64,000 nt of DNA from Salinimicrobium profundisediminis (GCF_026241755.1 NZ_JAPJDA010000004.1:1-64000); one strand, 5' to 3'; counted from the first letter of the stretch, positions 18,136-27,061 are shown. A program made the numbers and translations. Notes: generated by a model from the letters alone, not told the origin.

Positions 18136-20901
18136 TTAAAATTTAAAGGTGATGGAGGCTCCATAGGTGGTGCCGGTATCAAATGATTCTATAGTGTTGC
18201 TAAACTTATCAGGGAACCTTATTTCGCGGGTGGGATCCTGGAAGAACATGGTCTTTTCGTTGAGAAGATTTCTCGCGGTTAATTTGAGTCCCCAGCTTTT
18301 GTTGAATTGGGTGGTCCACACCAGGTCAAGTTGATCAACAGGCTTTTCGTAGATTTCATCGGCTCCTTCTACACCTACGGCATATATTCTTTTTCCAAAA
18401 GTGTTGTAAATGAGGTTTAGGGAAGACTCTGTATTGCCGCGCTTAAAAATTTGGTAAAGTAGATCGGCATTGATCCCCCAGTTTGATGCTCCCTGCAACT
18501 TTCGGTCTTTATTGGTTACTGCCGCGAAACGGGGGTTGTTTTCTTCGGCAGTTGCACGAGAATCCATCAGAATTCCGTTAAAGCCTACAGATAACCTGTC
18601 AAAAATGGCATTTTTGAAGAGGCTTCCGGCATTGAACCTGGCTTCGGCTTCTATTCCGTAGAGAACAGCTTCCTCAAAATTATCGAAATAAGTTCTGTAG
18701 CCTACAGAGGTGGCGCGGGCCAAACGCTCTATGGGGTCCTGGAGATATTTAGCAAAGGCGGTTACCGCCAGTAATTCGCTGTTAGTTGGAAAGAACTCAT
18801 ATTTCAGGTCTAAATTGTAGTTGCGAGAATTTAAAAGATCGGGGTTCCCTATTACCTGGTTGCCATCCCCATCCTGGTAAATTGTAGGCAAGATCTCTCT
18901 CATCCTGGGGCGGGTAGTGGTGATAGATGTCGCCAGCCTCAGGTTAGAGGTTTCGGTAAGTTGGTACCTGATGTTGAGGGCAGGGCTAATATCGAAGGGT
19001 TCATAGGTGATCTTACTGAACTTAGTATCGAGAGCTTTTTTATAAGTGATTTCTCTAGGTGCATATTCAGCGCGTACGCCCACATCAAGTAGTATATTGT
19101 CCCATTCCTTTAAAAAGATGAAATACCCGGCGTGTATGTATTGCTCCACCTGAATGTCGGGTGGTGTAGGGGCAAAATTGCCTGCATATTCCAGAAATCC
19201 TTCAGATAAACCTTGTTGGAAGAAAGCTTCAGGATCATTGGTATTCAGGTTTGGCAAGTTAGCCGAACTGACCTGTGCTGTGATTGTGCGGGTGAAGAAA
19301 TCGTAATTTATTCCGTCGAAATTATGCCCTATCTTAATTTTTGTGGAGAAGGTGTTGTCTTCTTTTTTCTGAATTCCCAACTCGTACTCAAGGCGGGAAC
19401 TAAAGCTAACGTTCTCCAGCTCCTGATAGAACCTGAAGGGATTAATGCCATTTGTGGTAATGTATTCTGCATCTTCCCCTGTGCCGGCAGCGCGCAGCAC
19501 CCTGCGATCGGGCACATTATTGTTGCCTATTCCTGTAGAGCCACCAAAATGCAGTTGATGTTTTTTGTTGTTCCATTCCAGGTCACCCAACAGCTGAAAG
19601 GTGAGCATGTCATTTTCTGTATACCGAATGTCACGGATAAAGAAATCTCTGTTGTTAAGCTGGGTAAATCCGTCATTCCTCCCATATGCTTCCCTTATAA
19701 AATTGGATGTATTCTGAAGGTAAATGGTATTGAAGTTCAGCTTCAGCATATCAAACCTGTCGTAATCAAGTGCCAGTAAAGCTGATTTTCGTGTGGAGAA
19801 ATCATAGTTTGTGGTAGAGAAATCCTGCCCTGGGGTGCCTTCAGAATTTAATGTGCGTTCTACCCCGTTTTTCTTCTCGTAAGAATTGCGATAGTTCATA
19901 CCAAAATATATACCCAGAGATTGTTTGTCTCCGTTTACCAGGCGTTGCCCGTGAGTTATTCCAAGAGTAGTAGCCAGTGGGGCAGTAATTTTTTCAGGAG
20001 TCCAGGAAGTGGAAAATGGGCTGGTAGATTGTGCGGGTGCGGCAGGCAGTTCCCGGCTGTTTCCGGTATATCCCAGATATTCCAAATCACTGCTGTTATC
20101 GATCTTGTAATCTTCAAAAGTGGAATTTGTGTTGTAATTAACCCCAACTGTTACCGTGGTAGCGGGCTTTGAAGGTGCGGTGATAGTGTTGACATTAAAA
20201 GTTGCGCCCGCAAAATCCTGATACAGCGAAGGACTAAAGGTTTTATAAACATCTACGTAGCTCACAATATTGGTGGCGATGTAACTAAGCGGAATAATTT
20301 TAAAATCGGGGTCTGAAGATGCTACGGGAAGTCCATTCATCGTTAGAAAATTATAACGGTCATCCAATCCCCTTACAAAAATACCCCTGTCTCCCACCAT
20401 GCTAATGCCAGAGACCTTGGAGAGGCCCTGCTCTACGTTATTGATCCCTTTTCTTGACAGTTCTTCAGCGCCAATAGCCTGTTTTATTGTAATGGCATTT
20501 TTCTGCTCTAATAGCAGTGCCACTTCAGAATCGGCCCTTGATACCGTAGAAATAACAACTTCATCCAGGGAAGAAGCAGTGGTTCCAAGTTGAGTGTTTA
20601 TTTCTGTTACTTTACCCGGTTCTACCCGCACATTGGGGATTTCGAGCTGTTCGTATCCTACAAAGCTAAAGGCAACAGTGTAGCTTCCGGGTTCAAGATT
20701 TTCTATTTCAAAAAGTCCGTTTACGTTAGTAGTTCCACCTGTACCTGTGCCTTTCACGAGTACATTTGCAAAGGGGAGGGGTTCGCCCTGCATTTCCTTG
20801 TCAGTTAATTTCCCGGCAATGCTACCGGTGTGTTGTGTCTCCTGTGCCAACAGGTTTGAAAAGGAAAGGAGTACTGCGGCACCAATCAAAAGAAGTCTCA
20901 T
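18136..20901 (-). CDS. TonB-dependent outer-membrane receptor
   Basis: A 921-residue receptor for energised import across the outer membrane. In order: a signal peptide (MRLLLIGAAVLLSFSNLLAQ); a carboxypeptidase-regulatory-like beta domain at about residues 28-105; the TonB-box-like SSLDEVVIST; the plug at about 125-235 (GISMVGDRGIFVRGLDDRY); and a beta-barrel ending in the expected aromatic (SITFKF). A TTG at 20925 would add eight residues before the signal peptide, so the ATG at 20901 is preferred. It is followed by the lipoprotein gene and is divergent from a PhoB/PhoR-type pair across repeats resembling a Pho box. Phosphate or a phosphorus compound is therefore a plausible but unproven substrate. 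One exact 17-bp palindrome lies in the coding frame (18600-18616). Confidence 0.93.
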   Translation of the reverse strand: MRLLLIGAAVLLSFSNLLAQETQHTGSIAGKLTDKEMQGEPLPFANVLVKGTGTGGTTNVNGLFEIENLEPGSYTVAFSFVGYEQLEIPNVRVEPGKVTEINTQLGTTASSLDEVVISTVSRADSEVALLLEQKNAITIKQAIGAEELSRKGINNVEQGLSKVSGISMVGDRGIFVRGLDDRYNFLTMNGLPVASSDPDFKIIPLSYIATNIVSYVDVYKTFSPSLYQDFAGATFNVNTITAPSKPATTVTVGVNYNTNSTFEDYKIDNSSDLEYLGYTGNSRELPAAPAQSTSPFSTSWTPEKITAPLATTLGITHGQRLVNGDKQSLGIYFGMNYRNSYEKKNGVERTLNSEGTPGQDFSTTNYDFSTRKSALLALDYDRFDMLKLNFNTIYLQNTSNFIREAYGRNDGFTQLNNRDFFIRDIRYTENDMLTFQLLGDLEWNNKKHQLHFGGSTGIGNNNVPDRRVLRAAGTGEDAEYITTNGINPFRFYQELENVSFSSRLEYELGIQKKEDNTFSTKIKIGHNFDGINYDFFTRTITAQVSSANLPNLNTNDPEAFFQQGLSEGFLEYAGNFAPTPPDIQVEQYIHAGYFIFLKEWDNILLDVGVRAEYAPREITYKKALDTKFSKITYEPFDISPALNIRYQLTETSNLRLATSITTTRPRMREILPTIYQDGDGNQVIGNPDLLNSRNYNLDLKYEFFPTNSELLAVTAFAKYLQDPIERLARATSVGYRTYFDNFEEAVLYGIEAEARFNAGSLFKNAIFDRLSVGFNGILMDSRATAEENNPRFAAVTNKDRKLQGASNWGINADLLYQIFKRGNTESSLNLIYNTFGKRIYAVGVEGADEIYEKPVDQLDLVWTTQFNKSWGLKLTARNLLNEKTMFFQDPTREIRFPDKFSNTIESFDTGTTYGASITFKF
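18600..18616. repeat. 17-bp palindrome copy 2 (inside the TonB-dependent receptor gene)
   Basis: CAAAAATGGCATTTTTG; read through on the minus strand as F-K-N-A-I-F-D. Confidence 0.9.
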
Positions 20902-20959
20902 TTTTGTCAATTTTCTATGCCGCAAAGAAAACTGTGCAATGTAACTATGGCGTTAGCTG

Positions 20960-21025
20960 AAAATTACCAATAGATCAACTAAAGGTTATGACTAATTAAA
21001 TTTAAGGTTAACAGAAGGTTATCAA
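20960..21025. promoter_or_regulatory. Phased 11-bp direct repeats, putative Pho-box-like operator
   Basis: On the plus strand AAGGTTA begins at 20982, 21004 and 21015, exactly 22 and 11 bp apart. A 5/7 match lies in the same phase at 20960, and weaker ones at 20971 and 20993. Read towards the receptor the units are TTGATAACCTT, CTGTTAACCTT and GTCATAACCTT. OmpR/PhoB-family regulators bind such 11-bp direct repeats, and the known cyanobacterial Pho box is built from CTTAACCT units with the same spacing. The site lies between the receptor operon and the response-regulator gene and could serve both. A possible -7 box, TATCTTTA (21055-21062), lies 30 bp downstream on the regulator side. Confidence 0.65.
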
Positions 21026-21089
21026 TGAATGGGAGTGGGAGGCGGCATAATTATTATCTTTACTTTTACAGGGTAAATTAACCACACCC

Positions 21090-21779
21090 ATGAAAACAAA
21101 TGACATTTGCATCCTTTTGGTCGATGATGAGCCCGATATCATTGAGATTATAAGGTATAATTTAGCTGCTGAAGGTTACCGGGTAGTAACTGCAGAAAAT
21201 GGTAAACAGGCTTTAAAAGTTGCCAAAGAAAACCATCCTCATCTTATTATTTTAGATGTAATGATGCCTGAAATGGATGGTATAGAAACCTGCATTCAAA
21301 TGCGAAAAGAACCGGAGCTTACCAACAGCATGATTACTTTTCTTACCGCCAGGGGAGAAGATTACTCTCAAATGGCCGGATTTGACGCTGGTGCCGATGA
21401 TTATATCACTAAACCCATAAAACCGAAAGTGCTTATAAGTAAAGTGAAGGCCTTGCTGCGCCGGTTTAACGGAGGGGAAGCCGGAGGGAAAGCAGAAATT
21501 ATTACTGCCGGTAACCTCGAGATTAACAGGGAAGAATACAAAGTTGTAAAAGGCGGGGAAGAGGTGATGTTGCCCCGGAAGGAATTTGAGCTATTATTCT
21601 TATTGGCATCACAACCCGGACGGGTTTTTCAGAGAGATGAGATCCTTGAACGGGTTTGGGGCAATGAGGTGGTTGTAGGCGGTCGTACTATTGATGTGCA
21701 TATTAGAAAACTCAGGGAAAAACTTGGAGGTGAGAGCATCCAGACCATTAAAGGTGTGGGGTATAAGTTTGTAGAGTAA
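21090..21779 (+). CDS. Response regulator, OmpR/PhoB family
   Basis: A 229-residue DNA-binding regulator. The receiver domain is at residues 1-125, with the phospho-acceptor Asp56 in LIILDVMMPEMDG, acidic residues VDDEPD at 11-16, and the K of ITKPIKP. The C-terminal winged helix (about 135-229) has EFELLFLLASQPGRVFQRDEILERVWG and DVHIRKLREKLG. Its length and order match PhoB/PhoP-type proteins. It overlaps the kinase gene by one base. Phosphorylated, it would bind 11-bp direct repeats, and such repeats are present in its own upstream region. Confidence 0.93.
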   Translation: MKTNDICILLVDDEPDIIEIIRYNLAAEGYRVVTAENGKQALKVAKENHPHLIILDVMMPEMDGIETCIQMRKEPELTNSMITFLTARGEDYSQMAGFDAGADDYITKPIKPKVLISKVKALLRRFNGGEAGGKAEIITAGNLEINREEYKVVKGGEEVMLPRKEFELLFLLASQPGRVFQRDEILERVWGNEVVVGGRTIDVHIRKLREKLGGESIQTIKGVGYKFVE

Positions 21780-22825
21780 TGGCTAAAGGTTTTAGGCGCT
21801 CATATAGGTTTGCAATAAAGACATCAATTTATGTGTCACTCTTCCTTACTGGGATTTCGGCTGTTTTTCTCATTATTCACGATGCATATTCAGAGTGGGC
21901 ACTTCTGCTCTATGGTTTTTCGTGTTTTATTTTTTCATTTCTCATCATTCAGTACCGGGTTGAGGCCTTTATTTATAAAAAGATAAAGAAGATATACGAG
22001 AATGTGAGTATGCTTAGTGCTACCCCACTTAACCCTGAGCAGGTGACTACAGATATGACCAGCCTATCGCAGGAAGTGCAGAAATTTGCTGAAGGGAAAA
22101 AACTCGAAATCGAAGCTTTAAAAGTGCGTGATTCCTACCGGAAAGAATTTATGGGCAATATCTCTCACGAACTCAAAACCCCTTTATTCACAGTTCAGGG
22201 ATATATTGAGACCTTGCTTGATGGAGCTATGAAAGATAAAAATGTGCGAAAGCAGTATCTTTCAAGAGCAGCCAAAGGGGTGGAGCGACTGGTTTACATT
22301 GTTCAGGATCTGGATATGATCACTAAACTGGAAACCGGAGAGCTCAGTCTTAAACCTGAAGTATTTAACATTGTTGAGGTAGTTCAGAATGTCTTTGACC
22401 TCCTGGAGATGAAAGCCGCAAAGAAGAATATCACCCTCACATTTGAAACTCCTTATGCTCCTGTGTGGGTTAAAGCCGATAAAGAAAGAATTCAGCAGGT
22501 GATGACCAACCTCATCGTGAATTCTATCAAATACGGTAAGAACGACGGGACTACAGAAGTATCTATTGAAGATCACTCCAAGAAGAAGATCATAATAAGA
22601 GTAAGCGACAATGGAGAGGGGATCCAAAAAGAGCATATTCCGAGGTTATTTGAGCGTTTTTACCGGGTAGACAAAAGTGGATCGCGTAAAGAAGGAGGCT
22701 CGGGGCTTGGCCTGGCCATTGTAAAGCACCTGCTCGAAGCGCACAAAGAGAGAATTTTTGTAGAAAGCACCTACGGCATGGGAAGTGAATTTTCATTCAC
22801 CCTTAAAAAGGCCAAAAAGCTTTGA
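21779..22825 (+). CDS. Sensor histidine kinase, PhoR-like
   Basis: 348 residues. Two N-terminal membrane helices (about 14-36 and 40-60) are joined by a very short loop, so there is no sizeable periplasmic sensor; this is like PhoR, which senses through other proteins. A linker leads to the H-box NISHELKTPLFTVQGYIE (His near 125), and then N-box NLIVNSIKYG, DNGEGI and GSGLGLAIVKH. The ATG overlaps the regulator stop by one base (TAATG). The last 33 bp overlap the 3' end of the convergent glycosyltransferase gene. Naming it phoR is inference from architecture and the neighbouring operator. Confidence 0.92.
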   Translation: MAKGFRRSYRFAIKTSIYVSLFLTGISAVFLIIHDAYSEWALLLYGFSCFIFSFLIIQYRVEAFIYKKIKKIYENVSMLSATPLNPEQVTTDMTSLSQEVQKFAEGKKLEIEALKVRDSYRKEFMGNISHELKTPLFTVQGYIETLLDGAMKDKNVRKQYLSRAAKGVERLVYIVQDLDMITKLETGELSLKPEVFNIVEVVQNVFDLLEMKAAKKNITLTFETPYAPVWVKADKERIQQVMTNLIVNSIKYGKNDGTTEVSIEDHSKKKIIIRVSDNGEGIQKEHIPRLFERFYRVDKSGSRKEGGSGLGLAIVKHLLEAHKERIFVESTYGMGSEFSFTLKKAKKL

Positions 22826-23851
22826 GAAATCACAAACAAAGCCAGGATCCTTTAACCCCGAATAATCTTTTACTGTAACCAGCATTTCCAGATTAAATTC
22901 TTCCTGTTTACAGGTTGGGGCAAAGCCCAGTTTTTGCATCCTTCCGGCTAAATATTCCTGTTCAAACTGGCCGGGTGTAGGTATGAAAAAAGCCTTTTTT
23001 TCGAGCCGGGCAAGATCCATAAGGGTGGTATATCCCGATCTTGCTATTACCACTTCGCTACTGTTAAGTGCCTGTTCCAGTTCCCTGCCAAAGAGATAGT
23101 TTCTTACAGTGAGATTTGGTGTATTGAAATCAGCAGTGCTTTCATCTACAACCCCTCTTATAAAGAGGATACTTCCGGAAGATTTGCTGAACTCCTTTAG
23201 AAGAATTTCTTCGAGAATGCTTCTCTGGGGTTCGGGGCCTGACAATAATACCATGTAATCATACTTCCGAGGTAATTTTTCTTTTTTAAACCTGCTCATC
23301 ACCCCTAAATAATTTACTTCTGAAAATGCCCTTTTTGGATGCCCAAGAATTCCGCTTAGGTTTGGCCTGCCGGGAGTATCGGGAATCCAGCATTGATCAT
23401 ATTGTTTTATATACTTCTGGTGAAGCCAACTGCTGAAGAAAGTGGTTGCCCCCGAGAGTACATTCAATTGATGGGTGATAAAAACGCCTGACACATGCGG
23501 GTGCCGCACCCCAAACCGGCTGTCCGAAATTATTCCGTGGAGTTTTAATTTTTGCACCAGGATCTTAGTGGCCTGTTTTTCCTTTTTGATGTTTTTCACG
23601 ATATGTGGGCTGTCTAAAAGCAGCTTCCATTTTAAAAGGCTTCCCTTTCTGGTGTAGGTGATATTGTAAGAAGGTAATTCAAATGCCTGCAAATGCGGAA
23701 ACTCTTTTTTAAGAAGGTTAAGTGCTGCTCCATCTGAAGCTATGATGGGAGTAAATCCCTGTTCTTCAAGTTTTTCAATGATTGGGATGCAACGTGTGGC
23801 ATGACCTAACCCCCAGTTAATTGGCGCAACCAAAATTCGTCTACTTCGCAT
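22793..23851 (-). CDS. MurG-like glycosyltransferase
   Basis: A 352-residue GT-B protein related to UDP-N-acetylglucosamine transferases. The N-terminal GLGHATRCIPIIEKL resembles the donor-site loop of MurG-type enzymes. The C-terminal half has VIARSGYTTLMDLARL and FIPTPGQFEQEYLAGRM, in the positions of the nucleotide-sugar site. The acceptor is unknown; it is not true MurG, which is encoded in the dcw cluster. It overlaps the kinase gene tail to tail by 33 bp. Confidence 0.85.
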   Translation of the reverse strand: MRSRRILVAPINWGLGHATRCIPIIEKLEEQGFTPIIASDGAALNLLKKEFPHLQAFELPSYNITYTRKGSLLKWKLLLDSPHIVKNIKKEKQATKILVQKLKLHGIISDSRFGVRHPHVSGVFITHQLNVLSGATTFFSSWLHQKYIKQYDQCWIPDTPGRPNLSGILGHPKRAFSEVNYLGVMSRFKKEKLPRKYDYMVLLSGPEPQRSILEEILLKEFSKSSGSILFIRGVVDESTADFNTPNLTVRNYLFGRELEQALNSSEVVIARSGYTTLMDLARLEKKAFFIPTPGQFEQEYLAGRMQKLGFAPTCKQEEFNLEMLVTVKDYSGLKDPGFVCDFSKLFGLFKGE

Positions 23852-23918
23852 AAATCAGATATAATTGAAAGGCCTGTGGGGGATTTTCTTTAATTTTACC
23901 AAAATATTAAATTTTCAG

Positions 23919-24593
23919 GTGGGAAGTAAGAATAAATTAAAGCGGTTTAGAGAAAACGAATCCTTTTCTAATGTGGTACAGCCCACACGGGAAGAGGTGG
24001 TAGATGGAGAATTTATCCTGAAAGGGAAGTGGAGCAGCGACTTCTTTAAAAACGATAAGCCTATAGTGCTTGAACTGGGCTGCGGAAAAGGGGAATATAG
24101 CGTGGCTCTTGCTGAAGCCTATCCGGAGAAGAACTTTATTGGGATTGATATTAAAGGAGCCCGTTTTTGGCGGGGTGCGAAAACAGCCCTGGAAGAAGGA
24201 CTTCAAAATGTGGCCTTTTTGAGAAGCCAGATAGAGCTGGTTGATTTGCTGTTTGCGGAAAATGAAGTAGATGAAATCTGGATTACTTTCCCCGATCCAC
24301 AAATAAAATACAAGCGTACCAAGCATAGAATGACCAATTCCGAATTTCTTCAGAGATATAAGAAGATCCTGAAACCACAAGGCCTGGTCAACCTTAAAAC
24401 AGATAGTGAATTTATGCACGGCTATACACTTGGTCTACTCCATGGCGAAGGTCATGAGGTGGTACAGGCCAACCACAACGTGTATAAAAACGAGTATTCT
24501 CCAAAAGAAGTTACCGGGATACAGACTTTTTATGAAAAACAGTATCTTGAGCAGGGAAAACCCATAACTTACGTACAGTTTAGGATAAAATAA
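23919..24593 (+). CDS. trmB: tRNA (guanine(46)-N7)-methyltransferase
   Basis: A SAM-dependent methyltransferase that makes m7G46 in the tRNA variable loop. The SAM loop is LELGCGKGEYSVALAE, followed by NFIGIDIKGARFW and the catalytic-site region ITFPDPQIKYKRTKHRM. An open frame extends back to an ATG at 23865, but those 18 residues are hydrophobic and unlike the family. The GTG at 23919 gives the usual (M)GSKNKLKRFRENESF start, so it is chosen. It is followed by a LysE-family gene 6 bp on. Confidence 0.93.
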   Translation: MGSKNKLKRFRENESFSNVVQPTREEVVDGEFILKGKWSSDFFKNDKPIVLELGCGKGEYSVALAEAYPEKNFIGIDIKGARFWRGAKTALEEGLQNVAFLRSQIELVDLLFAENEVDEIWITFPDPQIKYKRTKHRMTNSEFLQRYKKILKPQGLVNLKTDSEFMHGYTLGLLHGEGHEVVQANHNVYKNEYSPKEVTGIQTFYEKQYLEQGKPITYVQFRIK

Positions 24594-24599
24594 CCAGCA

Positions 24600-25223
24600 T
24601 TGGAGGAAACTAAAATTTTCCTTATTACCTATTTTGCAGCGCTGCTGGGGGTAGTTCCCCCGGGACTTGTGAATATGAGTGTTGCCAAAACCTGTGTCAA
24701 AAGAGGTAAAAAGAACGGCATCTACATGGCTATTGGTGCATCTGTGATCGTTATGCTACAGGCGTTGATCGCGGTCATGCTGGCGCGCTATATCTTTGAC
24801 AATGCCTATATTAACAATGTGCTCTTGCGGGCCGGGCTCGTGATCTTTTTGATCATGATGTTCTATTTTCTCGTAATGGCACAACGAAAAAAGAAAGAGG
24901 TAGAGGTTCATCCAACCTCCGGGCTAAGAAGTGTGCTAAAGGGAATGATGATAGGCGTACTAAATATTTTTCCCATTCCATTTTTTGTGGCACTTGCTGC
25001 TGCACTTAATGTAAATGGCGCTGTAGAATATCACCCGCTTAACAATACCGCATTTGTACTGGGAGCTTCTCTGGGTACGTTTACAACCCTTTACTTTTAT
25101 GCGTTGTTTTTCACCAAGATAGAAGCTGAGGGGACTTTTTTTGTAAAATATTCCAACTACTTCATGGCAGCTCTTATGCTGGTCTTGCTGATCATTACCT
25201 TCATTAGGATCTATTTGCAGTAA
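24600..25223 (+). CDS. LysE family exporter
   Basis: A 207-residue inner-membrane protein with about six helices. The N-terminal phrase LLGVVPPGLVNMSVAKTCVKRGKKNG matches the LysE/RhtB amino-acid-efflux family. The start is TTG; the first ATG downstream would remove the first membrane helix, so TTG is accepted. The stop overlaps the next ATG by one base (TAATG), giving a tight trmB-lysE-atl operon. The substrate is unknown. Confidence 0.88.
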   Translation: MEETKIFLITYFAALLGVVPPGLVNMSVAKTCVKRGKKNGIYMAIGASVIVMLQALIAVMLARYIFDNAYINNVLLRAGLVIFLIMMFYFLVMAQRKKKEVEVHPTSGLRSVLKGMMIGVLNIFPIPFFVALAAALNVNGAVEYHPLNNTAFVLGASLGTFTTLYFYALFFTKIEAEGTFFVKYSNYFMAALMLVLLIITFIRIYLQ

Positions 25224-25552
25224 TGACAGAAACTTCCTTTTTTGAACGGGTGTATGAGGTGGTAAAACTTATTCCTGAAGGGCGGGTAACCAGCTATGGC
25301 GCTATCGCCGCTTTTTTAGGAGCAAAAGGCAGTGCGAGAATGGTGGGCTGGGCTATGAATAATGCTTCTAAAATGGAAGATATTCCGGCACATCGGGTGG
25401 TGAACAGAAATGGCCTGCTTACAGGGAAACATCATTTTCCCGGAACCCGGGTAATGCAGCAAATGCTCGAGGCTGAAGGAGTGCAGGTTATAAACGATAA
25501 AATCGTAAGATTTCAGGATTATTTCTGGGATCCTTCGGTAGAACTTCAGTAA
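25223..25552 (+). CDS. Alkyltransferase-like protein (MGMT family without the active cysteine)
   Basis: 109 residues related to the C-terminal domain of O6-methylguanine-DNA methyltransferase. The helix-turn-helix region (GRVTSYGAIAAFLG) and ARMVGWAMNN are conserved, but the active-site PCHRV is PAHRV here, so it cannot accept an alkyl group. Alkyltransferase-like proteins bind O6-alkylguanine and flag it for nucleotide excision repair. It is translationally coupled to the LysE gene. No frameshift is visible and the rest of the domain is intact. Confidence 0.92.
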   Translation: MTETSFFERVYEVVKLIPEGRVTSYGAIAAFLGAKGSARMVGWAMNNASKMEDIPAHRVVNRNGLLTGKHHFPGTRVMQQMLEAEGVQVINDKIVRFQDYFWDPSVELQ

Positions 25553-25685
25553 AAATTTGAGCTATTTTTGTATTGATTTTATTGATCCTTAAAAATGGGT
25601 AATAACTTCGTTATCTTAGCTTTTCAGCTTATATTTGCATTTAGAATGAATCTACATAAGGTTCAGAAATTACAAGAAATACAGC

Positions 25686-26813
25686 ATGAAACTTAATCGT
25701 AAGGATATATTAAATGCTCTTGAAACTATTTCTGTTTCAGGGGAAGGTAAAAATATGGTAGAGAGTGGTGCGGTTCAGAACATTATGACCTTTGGAGATG
25801 AGGTGGTGGTAGACCTGCTGCTTACTACTCCGGCGCTTCATATCAAAAAACGCGCAGAGGTTGATGTAATGAAAGCCATTCATGAACACGTTCATCAAAA
25901 AGCCAAGGTGAAGGTGAATATTAAGGTTCAGGCGCCCGAGAAGACAGAGATTAAAGGGAAGTCTATTCCCGGTATCAAAAATATTGTTGCGGTAGCTTCA
26001 GGGAAAGGTGGAGTAGGGAAGTCTACTGTCACTGCAAACCTTGCGGTGAGCCTGGCAAAAATGGGCTTTAAAGTAGGTCTTTTAGATGCCGATATTTATG
26101 GGCCGTCTATGCCTATGATGTTTGATGTGCAGACAGAAAAACCCCTTTCTGTGAATGTAGATGGGAAGTCAAAAATGAAACCTATTGAAAACCACGGGGT
26201 GAAAATGCTGTCTATTGGGTTCTTTACACAGCCAAATCAGGCGGTAATATGGAGAGGCCCTATGGCAGCGAAGGCGTTGAACCAGATGATCTTTGATGCA
26301 GCCTGGGGCGAACTCGACTTCCTGTTGGTAGACCTGCCTCCGGGCACAGGGGATATTCATCTTTCTATTATGCAATCACTTCCTTTAACCGGTGCCGTTG
26401 TTGTGAGTACGCCTCAAAACGTAGCACTTGCCGATGCAAGGAAAGGAGTGGCGATGTTTCAGCAGGAGACTATTAATGTTCCGGTTTTGGGGATCATTGA
26501 GAATATGGCCTATTTTACTCCTGAAGAATTACCCGATAATAAATATTACATTTTTGGAAAGGAAGGTGCCAAACTTTTAGCCGAAGATTTGCAAGTGCCA
26601 TTTTTGGGGCAGTTGCCTTTAGTGCAAAGCATCAGGGAAGCAGGAGATATTGGGCATCCGGCAGCATTGCAGGAGAATACACCTTTATCTAAAGCTCTAG
26701 AGCTCCTTACACAAAACGTAGTGCAGGAAACGGTGAACCGCAATAGCAGTTTACCTCCTACCGAAGCAATAAAAATCACCACTATGGCGGGCTGTAGTGC
26801 AGTTAAAAAATAG
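25686..26813 (+). CDS. apbC: Mrp/ApbC family iron-sulfur cluster carrier ATPase
   Basis: 375 residues. An N-terminal DUF59-type domain (about 1-90) is followed by the P-loop ATPase with the deviant Walker A GKGGVGKST (about 106-114). LLDADIYGPSMPMMF and DFLLVDLPPGTGDIHLS follow. These proteins deliver Fe-S clusters to apo-proteins. It is followed 2 bp on by nifU, which fits a joint role in cluster assembly. The C-terminus has CSAVKK rather than a full CXXC. Confidence 0.95.
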   Translation: MKLNRKDILNALETISVSGEGKNMVESGAVQNIMTFGDEVVVDLLLTTPALHIKKRAEVDVMKAIHEHVHQKAKVKVNIKVQAPEKTEIKGKSIPGIKNIVAVASGKGGVGKSTVTANLAVSLAKMGFKVGLLDADIYGPSMPMMFDVQTEKPLSVNVDGKSKMKPIENHGVKMLSIGFFTQPNQAVIWRGPMAAKALNQMIFDAAWGELDFLLVDLPPGTGDIHLSIMQSLPLTGAVVVSTPQNVALADARKGVAMFQQETINVPVLGIIENMAYFTPEELPDNKYYIFGKEGAKLLAEDLQVPFLGQLPLVQSIREAGDIGHPAALQENTPLSKALELLTQNVVQETVNRNSSLPPTEAIKITTMAGCSAVKK

Positions 26814-26815
26814 TC

Positions 26816-27061
26816 ATGACAAGCGAAGAAGTTAGATTGAACGTAGAGAGAGCCCTTGAAGAAATAAGGCCTTTCCTTAGAAATGACGGCGGAGATATCT
26901 CCCTTATCAGTATAGAAGATGACGACCGGCTGGTAAAGGTTCAGTTGCAGGGAGCCTGCGTGGGCTGTAGCGTAAACACGATGACTTTGAAATCGGGTGT
27001 TGAAATGACCATTAAGCGGTATGTACCTCAAATTGAAAAGGTGCTGAATATTGAAAAATAA
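26816..27061 (+). CDS. NifU C-terminal-type scaffold protein
   Basis: 81 residues, essentially only the NifU_C domain, which holds a transient Fe-S cluster on the CXXC at Cys48 and Cys51 (GACVGCSVNTMTLKSGVE). It lies 2 bp after the Mrp-type carrier and 29 bp before the flavoprotein reductase, so scaffold, carrier and electron source lie in one operon. Confidence 0.95.
   Translation: MTSEEVRLNVERALEEIRPFLRNDGGDISLISIEDDDRLVKVQLQGACVGCSVNTMTLKSGVEMTIKRYVPQIEKVLNIEK

Noticed and set aside
16936-20901. Sus-type polysaccharide utilisation locus
   Set aside because: There is no SusD and no glycoside hydrolase; the lipoprotein is beta-helix-like and the neighbouring regulator is of PhoB type.
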